This document shows positions 38,902-47,576 of a stretch of DNA of 56,226 nt, piece by piece (within the stretch, counting starts at the first letter, position 1; each line of letters starts with the position of its first letter). A program made the translations under genes and the position numbers. This DNA comes from Pseudonocardia sp. CNS-004 (GTDB lineage: Bacteria > Actinomycetota > Actinomycetes > Mycobacteriales > Pseudonocardiaceae), in contig MKJV01000110.1 of the NCBI GenBank assembly GCA_001942185.1, positions 1-56,226 of the forward strand. The letters run 5' to 3'. Under the pieces are notes generated by a model, which worked only from the letters and a program-made list of their open reading frames with translations, had not been told where the DNA came from and did no database searches.

Positions 38902-40356
38902 CGCCCCACCACCCCGGCCGACTCCCCCAGCACGGCGGGCCGGCGCTCCGCCCATGGTCGTGCACGTTCGAAGGCCGCCGAGGCGCGCAACACCGAGGCG
39001 TCGCCGAGGTGGCGCCCCACGATCTGCAACCCGACGGGGAGCCCGGCTGCCGTCGTCCCGGCCGGGCAGCTCGCGGCGGGCTGGCCGGTCATGTTGATCG
39101 GGAACGTGAACCCCAGCCACGCCGACGACGACACCATCCGGCCCTCGACCTCCTCGGGTCCCTGCATGCCCACGGGGAACGGTGGCACCGTCAGCGTCGG
39201 AGTGACCAGCAGGTCGACGTCCGCCATGAAGCGCCACATCCGGTTGACCACCGCTTTGCGGGCCGCGGCGGCGTCGGTGAACTGCTCGGCGGTCCACGGC
39301 CGCGACACCAGGTCGACGAGGTGCGGCGACATCTCGCTGCCGTAGCGGGCCACGAGCTGCCGCATGCCGGTGAGGTCGGTGTCGGCCATGACCAGGCCCC
39401 AGAACGCGTCCTGCGGGTCCGACCAGCCCGGGTCTGCCTCGATCACCGTGGCGCCGAGATCGCGGAAGGCACCCACGGCCTCCGACACGATCGCGCGCAC
39501 CTCCGGATCGACGGCCAGATAGCCGAGATCCGCGCTGAACGCGATGCGCATGCCGCGCACGCCGCCCGCGGTGGCCGTCGTCCATTCGACATCGCCCGCG
39601 GGGAGCGAGTGCCGGTCGCGCGGATCCGGGCCGGCCAGCACCGACATCAGGAGCGCCGCGTCGTCGACGGTGCGGGTCAGAGGGCCGATGCACTCCAACG
39701 ACTCCCAGCTCGACATCCCCGGGTAGCGCTCGTCCCGGCAGCCCGGGTAGAGCGGCACCCGTCCCATCGACGCCTTGAACCCGTAGACGCCGCAATGCGC
39801 CGCGGGGATGCGGATCGACCCGCCGCCGTCGCTGCCCAACGCCAGCGGCGCCATCCCCGTCGCCACCGCGATCCCGGAACCGGCGCTGGAGCCACCCGGG
39901 GTGAGCGCAGGGTTCCACGGGTTGCGCGTGGTCGGTGAGATCGGGTTGTGCCCGACGCCGCTGTACCCGAACTCCGGGACCGTCGTCTTGCCGAGCACGA
40001 CGGCACCGGCGGCCACGACCCGCTCGACGGCGATGTCGTCCTCGTCCGGGACGAAGTCGCGGTAGGCGGCGACCCGGAGCGCGTCGGCACGCCCGCAGTG
40101 GCGATGAGGTCCTTCACCGCGATCGGCACACCGGCGAGCGGGCCCGCGTCCGCACCGCGGGCCAGGGCGTCGGTGATCTCCCGCGCGCGTCGCCGGCCGC
40201 GTCGGGCTGCAGCTCCACGAATGCGTGCAGCTGCGGGTCCAGGCGGTCGATGCGTTCGAGCGCCGCGTCGGTCACCTCGACCGGCGACACCTCGCCGCTG
40301 CGCACCATGCGCGACAACTCGGTGGCCGGCAGCGAGCAGAGCTGGTTCACGTCCAC
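38898..40356 (-). CDS. Amidase (amidase signature family), two frame breaks
   Basis: Pieces in order: MDVNQLCSLPATELSRMVRS (GTG 40356 after GGAGGG), GPLAGVPIAVKDLIATAGVP with the Lys, then AAYRDFVPDEDDIAVERVVA, TPGGSSAGSGIAVATGM (cis-Ser region), GSDGGGSIRIPAAHCGVYGF (Ser nucleophile) and a complete C-terminus. Breaks near 40182 and 40090 are each one base. Length is about 486. It is the second of three amidases in the operon and differs clearly from the others. Confidence 0.87.
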
Positions 40357-40396
40357 GAGACCCTCCTCCGTGTCGGTGCGGTGTGCGGGGCCCGGT

Positions 40397-41726
40397 TCAT
40401 GCGATCTGCGCGGGCGTGGGTTCCCCGGACCTGCGAGTGCTGAACGCCTCGATCACCGCGAACGCGATCCCGCCGAGGACGATCCCCGCGATGGCCTCGC
40501 TCAGCTGCGGCGCCCAGACGTGCACGGCGTAGGCGCCCGCCGACCCGATCGCCCATGCGACGAACGGCTGCGCGCGCCACGCCCGTACCGCGCGGGTGCG
40601 GGCCCGCCGCTGCAGCACCTGGTCGACGATCAGTACCGCCCCGATCGGCGGGACGAAGATGCCCAGCAGGTTCAGCCACTCGGCGAAGTGACTCCACACA
40701 CCTGCCAACGCGGCGACGAGCCCGACGACGCCGAGTACGACCGTGAGCAGGCGCATGCGGCTGCCGGTGAGCTGGCTCCAGCCGACGGCCCCGTTGTAGA
40801 GGCAGTGCGTGCAGACCGAGCCGAGGTTGACGAACACGAACACAACGGCGATCGCGGACAGCACGGGCCCGTGGGCGGTGAGGATCGGCAGGAAGTCCCC
40901 GCCGTTCGCGGCGGGTCGGCGGCCTTCCCGGCGGCGACGACGAGCCCGCCGACGAGCAACGAGACGAGGTTGGCGACCGGGAATGCGGTGAAGGTCGCGA
41001 TCACGGCTTCCCGCCCTGTGCGTGACCACCGGGTGAAGTCGGCCGTCATCGTCCCGGAGTCGGCGAACCCCGCGATCACGATGGTGATGGCGGCGCCGAT
41101 GCTGAGCACCGTGGCATCCGGGCCTGCGCCGCCGTAGGTGGTGATGCCCGACAGGCCGCCGTCCTGTGCCGCGAGCACCAGTGCCACGACGGCGAGCACC
41201 ACGAACATCGGCGCGGCGATGAGACCGATGATCGTGAGCGCGCGGATGCCCACGAAGGTGACCGCGATGTAGAGCACGCCGGCGAGCAGGATCGTCCCGG
41301 TCTGGTTCCACCCCAGCGCCGCGTTCAAGGTGGCGCCGGTGAGGCCGGTCTGGAACGCGAACCAGCCGATCACCACCGTGGACAGGAACCCGGCCGCGAT
41401 CGTCGCACCCCGCTTCCCGAAGGTCTCGGCCGCGGTCAGCGCGAAGTTCTTGCCGGTGCGACCCGCGATGTGGCTCAGGGTGCCGACGTAGGCGAACAGG
41501 ATGAGGTTGCGACGAGGATCGCCGTGATGCCGCGCCAGAAGCCGAGGCCGTAGACGATCGTGCCGCCGAACACGGCGTTCGTGATGATCATGGGGAAGCC
41601 GAACCAGACGGCCGAGACGGAGCCGAGTGACCGCCTCCGCCCCGGCGGTACCGGTTCGTGCTCGAACTCGGACTCGAGCCCGTGGTGCTCGGGGGCGGCA
41701 GGGTCCTTCTCACTCGTCGTGCTCAC
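40397..41726 (-). CDS. NCS1-family permease (cytosine/purine permease, CodB-like)
   Basis: A 12-helix carrier of about 443 residues: SVSAVWFGFPMIITNAVFGG, TFGKRGATIAAGFLSTVVIG, WFAFQTGLTGATLNAALGWN and SVCTHCLYNGAVGWSQLTGS follow CodB-type permeases, which import cytosine, hydantoin or allantoin with Na+ or H+. Frame breaks near 41512 and 40912. The GTG at 41726 overlaps the PxpA stop (GTGA). Its presence argues that the island's substrate includes a nucleobase-like or cyclic-amide ring. Confidence 0.85.
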
Positions 41727-42526
41727 GGTGCAGTCCTTCCGACGGATCGAGAGTCCTCGTGCGATGGGGCGGGAGCGCTCACGGCACAGCCGTGCCGACG
41801 GAGCCGCTCACGTACGGCGTGCAGGAGTGCCGGTGCTCCGGCGGTGTCGCTGTGGACGCAGACGGTGCCGATCGAGTCGAACTCGGGATCGGCGAGCATG
41901 GCGCCGACGCGATCGCCCGCCGCCTCGGCCGGGCCCAGCTCATCGGGTGTCCAGCCGAACATGGTCACGGCCCCATCGCGGTAGGGGCGGTCGGCGAAGA
42001 ACTCCTCGACGGCGGTGAGCCCGCTCGCCCGCGCGGCCGAGGCGAGGGCAGAGTCGGGCAGGGCGACCACGCGCAGGCCGGCGTCGAAGGCGAGCACCGC
42101 GCGGCAGACCGCCTCGGCCAGGTCGGCGTCGTCCATGGCCATCATGTAGAGAGCGCCGTGCAGCTTGAGGTGTGCCAGCGGCACACCCCGGGCCCGGGTG
42201 AAGGCGGCCAGCGCGCCCATCTGCGCGAGGCAGAGGTCGTGCACCTCGCTGGGGGTCACGGCGATGAACCGGCGTCCGAAGCCTTCCCGGTCGGGCAGGC
42301 CCACATGGGCTCCCACCGCGACGCCGTGCCGCATGGCGAGCTCGACGCTCGTACGCATGGTGCGCGGGTCCCCGCCGTGCGCCCCGCACGCGACGTTGGC
42401 CGACGTGATCAGCGGCATCACGGCCTCGTCGGCGCCGTACCGGTAGACGCCGAAGCTCTCGCCGAGGTCGCAGTTGAGGTCCAGCACGCGGGCCCGGGTC
42501 CGTTCCGTCGGTCCGGCCAGGCTCAT
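41723..42526 (-). CDS. pxpA: 5-oxoprolinase subunit A (LamB/YcsF family)
   Basis: An intact 267-residue protein with the family blocks VLDLNCDLGESFGVYRYGAD, LITSANVACGAHGGDPRTMR, VGAHVGLPDREGFGRRF and CVHSDTAGAPALLHAVRERL. In most bacteria PxpA works with PxpB and PxpC to open 5-oxoproline with ATP; neither partner is in this window. It is coupled on both sides (ATG overlaps the amidase stop, stop overlaps the permease GTG). It may instead open a related lactam, or use B and C subunits encoded elsewhere. Confidence 0.92.
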   Translation of the reverse strand: MSLAGPTERTRARVLDLNCDLGESFGVYRYGADEAVMPLITSANVACGAHGGDPRTMRTSVELAMRHGVAVGAHVGLPDREGFGRRFIAVTPSEVHDLCLAQMGALAAFTRARGVPLAHLKLHGALYMMAMDDADLAEAVCRAVLAFDAGLRVVALPDSALASAARASGLTAVEEFFADRPYRDGAVTMFGWTPDELGPAEAAGDRVGAMLADPEFDSIGTVCVHSDTAGAPALLHAVRERLRRHGCAVSAPAPSHEDSRSVGRTAP

Positions 42527-44019
42527 CTGGCTGCTCCGGCCGCCACCGCAGGCAGGACCGGTGCCCGCCGCGGCTGCGCGTGCTCCTCCCAGGCGCGGGC
42601 GAACCGCAGCAGGTGCGTCTCGGCGAACGCGCGGCCGAGGATCTCCATGCCCACAGGCAGACCGTCCGGGGTCATCCCGGCGGGGACCGTCATCGCCGGC
42701 ATCGCGCTCTGCGAGGCGATCACGGTGTTCGTCGGGAACGTCAATGCTGTCCAGCGCCGGTCCGCGAGCTCCTGCCGCGTGGGTGGCGGCACCTGCACGG
42801 TCGGGTAGACGAGCGCATCCACGTCGGCGCGGGCCATCACCTGGAGCAAGGCACGGCGGAACTCTTCCTGGCGCAGCCGCATCCGGTGATAGCCGGGCGC
42901 GTCGGCGGCTTCCCGCGGGCCCACTGCGATGTCGTGCACGAGGTCGGTCAGGGGATGGAAGACGCCGCTGGCGTAGATCTCGTCGAAGCTGTGGACCGGC
43001 GCGGCCGGGCGGGCCGCGAGGAAAGTGGTCAGGTCCTCCCTGGACTGCGTCGAGTACAGCGACGTCCCGCTGACCCACTCCGACAGGCCGCCGAGCTCGA
43101 GACCGTCCACGACCTCAGCACCCGCGGTACTCAGCTGTTCGACCGCCGCACGCACGACGTCGTTCACCACACCCGACTCCGGGTGGGCGCCGAACGCGTC
43201 CTCGAGCACACCGACCCGGGCTCCGGACAACGAGGCACCGTAAAGCGACTCGACATAGCTCCCGGGACCGGTCGCTCGCGCGGCCACCGCGGTGAACGGG
43301 TCCGCGGGGTCGTACCCGGCCATGACGTCCAGCAGCGCGGCCACGTCGGCGGCGGTGCGGCCCAACGGGCCTGGTGTGTCCTGGAAGTGCACGAGAGGCG
43401 AGAACCCGTTGCGGCTCACCAGTCCGGTCGTGGGACGCAGCCCGAACAGGTTCGCGAAGGAACCGGGGACGCGGACCGAGCCGCCCGTGTCCTCGGCGAC
43501 ACCGAGGAGGCCCAGATTCGCCGCCACGCCCGCCGCGGTGCCCGCGCTGGAGCCACCGATCTCACGGTCGAGCGCGTACGGGTTCTTCGTGTGGTCGCTG
43601 CGCGAGGAGAAGGAGAACCAGCCCGCCGCGAAGTCGCACATCGTCGTCTTGGCGAGGATGACGGCCCCGGCCGCTCGCAGGCGGGCCACGACCGTCGCGT
43701 CCGTCGCCGGCACGTAGTCGGCGAAGAGCGCCGACCCGAACGCCGTGGCGATGCCGGCCGTCTCGGCCTGGTCCTTGACCAGGACCGGGACGCCGTGCAG
43801 CGGGCCAGAGAACTCCCCCGTCGCGGCGAACGCGGCGTCGAGGGCCTCCGCATCGCCGAGTGCGTCGGGGTTCACCGTGACGACGGCCCCCAGCTGCGCC
43901 CCGCCCGTATCGATGTCGGTGATGCGCTGGAGGTACCAGCGCACGAGATCGGCGCTGGCCATGGTCCGCGCACGTACCTGCCGGTGGAACGCGGAGACTG
44001 TCAGCTCCTCGTAGGACAT
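42523..44019 (-). CDS. Amidase (amidase signature family)
   Basis: An intact 498-residue amidase: GPLHGVPVLVKDQAETAGIA (Lys), REIGGSSAGTAAGVAANLG (cis-Ser) and VAEDTGGSVRVPGSFANLFG (Ser nucleophile), ending GMTPDGLPVGMEILGRAFAE, the usual C-terminal motif. ATG 44019 has AAGGAA upstream. First enzyme gene after the GntR regulator. The Asp before TGGS is present. Confidence 0.93.
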   Translation of the reverse strand: MSYEELTVSAFHRQVRARTMASADLVRWYLQRITDIDTGGAQLGAVVTVNPDALGDAEALDAAFAATGEFSGPLHGVPVLVKDQAETAGIATAFGSALFADYVPATDATVVARLRAAGAVILAKTTMCDFAAGWFSFSSRSDHTKNPYALDREIGGSSAGTAAGVAANLGLLGVAEDTGGSVRVPGSFANLFGLRPTTGLVSRNGFSPLVHFQDTPGPLGRTAADVAALLDVMAGYDPADPFTAVAARATGPGSYVESLYGASLSGARVGVLEDAFGAHPESGVVNDVVRAAVEQLSTAGAEVVDGLELGGLSEWVSGTSLYSTQSREDLTTFLAARPAAPVHSFDEIYASGVFHPLTDLVHDIAVGPREAADAPGYHRMRLRQEEFRRALLQVMARADVDALVYPTVQVPPPTRQELADRRWTALTFPTNTVIASQSAMPAMTVPAGMTPDGLPVGMEILGRAFAETHLLRFARAWEEHAQPRRAPVLPAVAAGAAR

Positions 44020-44137
44020 GTCGTTTCCTTCTCGTCCGGGCATGCCGAACTACGCCCGGAGGGGCCTCCGGGCGGCGGCAGTGGCGGATATGGTTCGGGT
44101 TCGGCTGTGGTGGCGGGCGGCCCCTACGGGCCGCCGA

Positions 44138-44818
44138 TCAGATCGGTTCCGGTCCGGCTGCCACCTCGGGCGATTCCCCGAGGGCCTCCGTGACCGTGCG
44201 GCTGGTGTGTTCCAGATGCCAGGCCGTCTCCGCGAGCAAGCCCTGCAGGTCTCGTGCCTCGATGAGCTCGAGCATCCGCAGGTGCTGGCGGTGTGCCTCG
44301 GCGAAGTCCTCGACCGCCGAGGCGTAGACGGCCATCGAGGGCTCGACCCGATCCCAGACGTTGTGGATGAGGTCGAGCAGGTGCGGGCTCCGGGCACACT
44401 CGTAGAACCGCACGTGGAACAGACGGTTCAGCCGCCGCCAGTCGGCAGGCGCCATGGCGGGGTCGGCCATATCGTCGAGGATCGCCCGCAACTGCGCGAT
44501 GTCGTCCTCGGTGAGGTGTTGCAGGGCCCACTCGGCCGCGAGCTGTTCGAGACGAAGGCGGATCTGGAACACCTGCACGACCTCGTCCGGGGTGAGCCGG
44601 ACGACCGTGACGCTGCGACGCTCGAACTCGACGAGGCCTTGGGCCTGCAGGGTCCGCAGCGCCTCCCGCACGGGCATCGTGCTGACCCCGAGCGTGTCGG
44701 CGATGGACCGCAGCGAGACCTTGACGCCCGGCAGGAGCGCCCCGGTGCGGATGGCGACGCGCAGCCGGTCGTACACCTCCTGGTTGATCGTCGAGACCTT
44801 GATCGCCTCCCGGTCCAC
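44138..44818 (-). CDS. GntR family regulator (FCD subfamily) of the amidase operon
   Basis: An intact regulator of about 226 residues: VYDRLRVAIRTGALLPGVKV, then LRSIADTLGVSTMPVREALR and TLQAQGLVEFERRSVTVVRL form the winged helix. The FCD half includes NRLFHVRFYECARSPHLLDL and EAHRQHLRMLELIEARDLQG with metal-binding His residues. GTG 44818 is five bases after AGGAGG; GTG 44821 is also possible. A perfect palindrome lies just upstream. It heads the operon of amidase, PxpA and permease genes. Confidence 0.92.
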   Translation of the reverse strand: MDREAIKVSTINQEVYDRLRVAIRTGALLPGVKVSLRSIADTLGVSTMPVREALRTLQAQGLVEFERRSVTVVRLTPDEVVQVFQIRLRLEQLAAEWALQHLTEDDIAQLRAILDDMADPAMAPADWRRLNRLFHVRFYECARSPHLLDLIHNVWDRVEPSMAVYASAVEDFAEAHRQHLRMLELIEARDLQGLLAETAWHLEHTSRTVTEALGESPEVAAGPEPI

Positions 44819-44836
44819 CACAACCTCCTGTGTGAT

Positions 44837-44848
44837 CTGTGATCACAG
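44837..44848. promoter_or_regulatory. Palindromic operator CTGTGATCACAG before the GntR gene
   Basis: A perfect 12-base palindrome CTGTGATCACAG ends 19 bases upstream of the start. A half-site TGTGATC (44831-44837) precedes it directly. It resembles operators of FCD-type GntR regulators. CRP-type binding (TGTGA-N6-TCACA) is not matched because the spacing is absent. Autoregulation is inferred. Confidence 0.65.
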
Positions 44849-44900
44849 CTGAACCTACGGCGCTGATGTGTCGGGGTCGTACCCCGCAGTTTCGAGTTCG

Positions 44901-45315
44901 TTACGGCGCCGTCGGTTCACCCGTTGCGGCGGAAGCCAGTTGCGACCGCTCCATCGTCTCCGGCAACGCCAGGCCGCAGGCGATGCTCAGCAGCCCGTAC
45001 ACCGCGGGCATCGCGCCGATCGCGCCGCTGCCGTACGCGGCCACCAGGCCGGCGGCCAGCACCGGCGGGACACCACGACCGACAAACGTGGCGAGGTTGT
45101 AGCTCAGGCCCGCACCCGTATAGCGGTACCCGGTGGCGAACAGTTCGGCCAGGTGGGCCGCGGCCGGGCCGAGGACGACGCCACCGCCGATCATCAGCAG
45201 GCACAGCCCGAGCCCGACGAGCGCGACGTTCCCGGAGCCGATGACCGGGTAAGCGATCAGGCCGAACACGAACGTCGCCACGTTGCCGACCGCCACCACG
45301 CGGCGCCGCCAATCG
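44901..45315 (-). pseudogene. MFS transporter, C-terminal fragment
   Basis: About 130 residues match the last four helices of a metabolite:H+ symporter: VVAVGNVATFVFGLIAYPVI, LCLLMIGGGVVLGPAAAHLA with ELFATGYRYTGAGLSYNLAT, and GRGVPPVLAAGLVAAYGSGA. The GYRYTGAGLSYN block is typical of the MHS subfamily. The first 300 residues are missing; upstream DNA belongs to an unrelated gene fragment. Confidence 0.85.
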
Positions 45316-45442
45316 TCAGCCGCTCGGGGTCGGTGACCCGGCGCACCGTGTGCAGCGCGAGGCAGTCGCTCGGGACGACGTCCCAGCCCGCACCCGACAG
45401 CACCATGACGCCGGCCCGGAGCGCGGCCTCGTGCATCGACTC
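45305..45442 (-). pseudogene. Saccharopine dehydrogenase-like fragment
   Basis: About 46 codons, ESMHEAALRAGVMVLSGAGW then DVVPSDCLALHTVRRVTDPE, resemble the middle of saccharopine dehydrogenase-like NAD(P)-binding proteins (including trans-acting enoyl reductases), which have GVGFDVVPTDC. Neither the Rossmann start nor the C-terminal half is present. It joins the MFS fragment in a different frame at about 45305-45315, which marks a recombination joint. Confidence 0.65.
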
Positions 45443-45536
45443 CGCTGCTCCACCCTGTCCGCCAATGAGCGCTCCGGGACCTGCACCACTGCTCCGACCA
45501 AGCGCCGAAGCCCAGATGCGAGGTCGTGATCCACAC

Positions 45537-45857
45537 CTCCCCCTCTCCGCCGCGGTCCTGTCTGTCTGACCGGCCTCGACTGACTGTGAGGATGGCGAAG
45601 CCAGCTCGGTGATGGTGGGCTGGTGATGACAGCAGCGGGCGTGGCTCTTCGGCTGACTGGCCCGATGTGCCTTCGAATCGACTTGTCCGCCTGCTGCTGT
45701 CGGCACCGGCCCGGCCGGAGTAACTGGCTTGATCAGGAGCATGACCGCCAGTAGCAGCTGGCGTGTCCCGTCACAGTCCTGCCGACTCCGATCCGGACCG
45801 GACCCACACGTCCCCCAGGTCAGGTCAGGTCAGGTCAGGTCAGGAGAACGCCTTGCC
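45537..45857. other. Non-coding DNA left of the IS110 transposase, with an inverted repeat
   Basis: No gene is recognisable. GACAGCAGCGGGCG (45628-45641) and CGCCTGCTGCTGTC (45688-45701) pair at 13 of 14 positions around a 46-base loop. IS110 elements carry a non-coding RNA (bridge or seeker RNA) in the DNA beside the transposase, on the upstream side in the IS110 subgroup, so this may be the left end of the element. The exact end is not visible, as expected for a family without terminal inverted repeats. Confidence 0.4.
45816..45840 (+). repeat. Five tandem copies of CAGGT
   Basis: A pentanucleotide tract CAGGT x5 is followed at once by CAGGAG and, 12 bases later, the transposase ATG. It places several AGG triplets ahead of the start. 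Copy-number change could alter translation, or this may be simple slippage. Confidence 0.85.
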
Positions 45858-46615
45858 ATGTTGGCAGAACTGGTCGAGCTCGTCATCGGGGTCGACACCC
45901 ACACCGACACCCACACCGCCGCCGTGCTCGCGACCGACACCCGCGCGGTGCTGGCCACCGCCACGGTGAGCGCCGATGAGGACGGCTACGCCGAACTGAT
46001 CACGCTGGCCGACGCCCGCGGCGGGCTGCGCGGATGGGCGATCGAGGGCACCGGCGGCTACGGCGGCCTCGCCCGCCACCTCGACGAGCTCGGGGAGCTG
46101 GTCGTCGAGCTCGACCGCCCGGTCCGCCCCGCACTCCCGGCCGGCGCGAAGTCCGACGCGGTCGAGACCGAAAGCGCCGCCCTGGCCCGCACACGACTGG
46201 CACAGCCCAAAACCGGACCAGAACGGGCCAGCCTGCAGATCCTGCTCACCGCACACCGGGCCGCGGTCGCCGCGGCCAACGCCAGTTGCGCGCGCTGGTG
46301 ATCACCGCCCCGGAACCGGTCCGAGTCCGATTCCGCGGTCAGACCAGCCGAGAGATGCTCACCACCGCCGCCCGGCTGCGCCCGAACACGACCAGCGCCG
46401 ACGTGCACACCTTCACCGCCGTGTCCACGCTACGGGCGCTCGCCCGACGGGTCCGCGCCCTGGAAAACGAGGCGACCGAGCACGAGCGGGCGATCCGGGC
46501 GATCGTGCGCACCTGGCGCCCCGGACCTGCTCGAGCTGACCGGGGTCGGCCCGATCAACGCCGCCACCGTGCTGACCGCCTGGTCACACCCCGGGCGATG
46601 CCGCAACGACGCCGA
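45858..46615 (+). mobile_element. IS110-family transposase, frameshifted and 3'-truncated
   Basis: The DEDD domain begins MLAELVELVIGVDTHTDTHT with the first Asp, then DGYAELITLADARGGLRGWA, IEGTGGYGGLARHLDELGEL and ALPAGAKSDAVETESAALAR. The C-terminal transposase-20 domain is present only in part: DLLELTGVGPINAATVLTAW, then SHPGRCRND, where similarity ends. The catalytic Ser region and the rest are missing. Frames break near 46281 and 46518. The remnant abuts the end of the convergent SDR gene, so the element lost its right end. Confidence 0.88.
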
Positions 46616-46641
46616 CAGTCCCGTGGCGGTGTCTCCGCTGC

Positions 46642-47469
46642 CTAGAGCTGGCCGCCAGCGTCGACCACGACGGTGGTGCCGGTGATGTAGCGACCGCTGG
46701 CGGCGACGAGGTGCAGCACGGTCTCGGAGATGTCGTTCGGCTCGAGCGCGGCCACGGGGAGCCGGTTGAGCGTGCGGGCGGCGCTCCTCGAAGTCGGCGC
46801 GGGTGGGGTTCTCCAGGTCGGGGCGGAAGAGCTTGTACGTGGCGTCGTTGAGGATCATGTCGTGGCCACCGTGGTGGGGTGGATCGTGTTGACCCGGATG
46901 CTCTGCGGCGCAAGCTCCTTGGCCATCACCTTCATCAGCATCACCAGGCCGGCCTTCGCGGCGCTGTAGTGCGCGGTGTTCTCGTTCGCGGCGATGGCGG
47001 CCAGCGAGCTGGTGATGACGACCGAGCCGCCGCGGCCGCCGGCGATGATGTGCGGCACCGCGGCCTTGAGGGTCTTCCACACCCCGGTCAGGTTGATGTC
47101 GATCATGTCCTGCCAGGTCTCGTCCGGCATCTCCAGCGTCGGCGCCGGGCTGGAGATGCCGGCGTTGGCCAGCACGATGTCGAGGCGGCCGAGCTCCGAC
47201 ACGCCCTCCTCGACCGCCGCGGCCAGGGCCGCCGAGTCGCGCACGTCCGCCTCGCGGGCGACGATCCGTCGGTCGAGCGCCTCGACGAGCCGGACGGTCT
47301 CGGTCAGGTCCTCCGCGGTCGCGAGCGGGTACGGGACGCTCGGGACCTTCGCCGCGGTGTCGACGGCGATGATGTCGGCGCCCTCCTGGGCGAGCCGCAC
47401 GGCGTGGCTGCGGCCCTGCCCACGCGCGGCTCCGGTGACGAATGCGACCTTGCCCTCGACACGACCCAT
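46642..47469 (-). CDS. Mycofactocin-coupled SDR family oxidoreductase
   Basis: MGRVEGKVAFVTGAARGQGR with SHAVRLAQEGADIIAVD is the start of the carveol-dehydrogenase-like, mycofactocin-dependent SDRs that hold NAD non-exchangeably. LVEALDRRIVAREADVRDSA, ANAGISSPAPTLE, ITSSLAAIAANENTAHYSAA with the YxxxK pair and the end SGRYITGTTVVVDAGGQL complete the fold. Frames break near 46861 (HPTTVAT to DMILND) and 46787 (DFEE to AARTLNRLP). Length is about 276. It oxidises an alcohol or reduces a ketone, probably with mycofactocin as electron acceptor. ATG 47469 follows GGAGG. The mft biosynthesis genes are not in the window. Confidence 0.87.
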
Positions 47470-47509
47470 CTCACGCCTCCGACCTGCACGGTTACGAATC
47501 GGCGCCAGG

Positions 47510-47530
47510 TTATGGCACGGTGTGCAGTAA
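47510..47530. promoter_or_regulatory. Palindromic operator between the SDR and TetR genes
   Basis: TTATGGCACGGTGTGCAGTAA has the symmetric pattern TTAnnGCACnnnGTGCnnTAA in the 107-base divergent spacer. The symmetry and size fit a TetR-family dimer site. The adjacent regulator probably controls both divergent genes through it. Confidence 0.7.
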
Positions 47531-47576
47531 GTCCAGATCGGCTTCTCAGGGGCCTCCCAGGGCACCCCGTGCGACC

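Noticed and set aside
36553..39918. One 1121-residue frame spanning amidase, formamidase and amidase
   Set aside because: The formamidase and the following amidase share a frame only because a base is missing near 37932. Restoring it gives a normal formamidase C-terminus and stop, and a separate amidase start with SD.
45816..45840. CAGGT repeats as a CRISPR or iteron array
   Set aside because: Units are five bases, contiguous and without spacers; no cas or replication genes are nearby.
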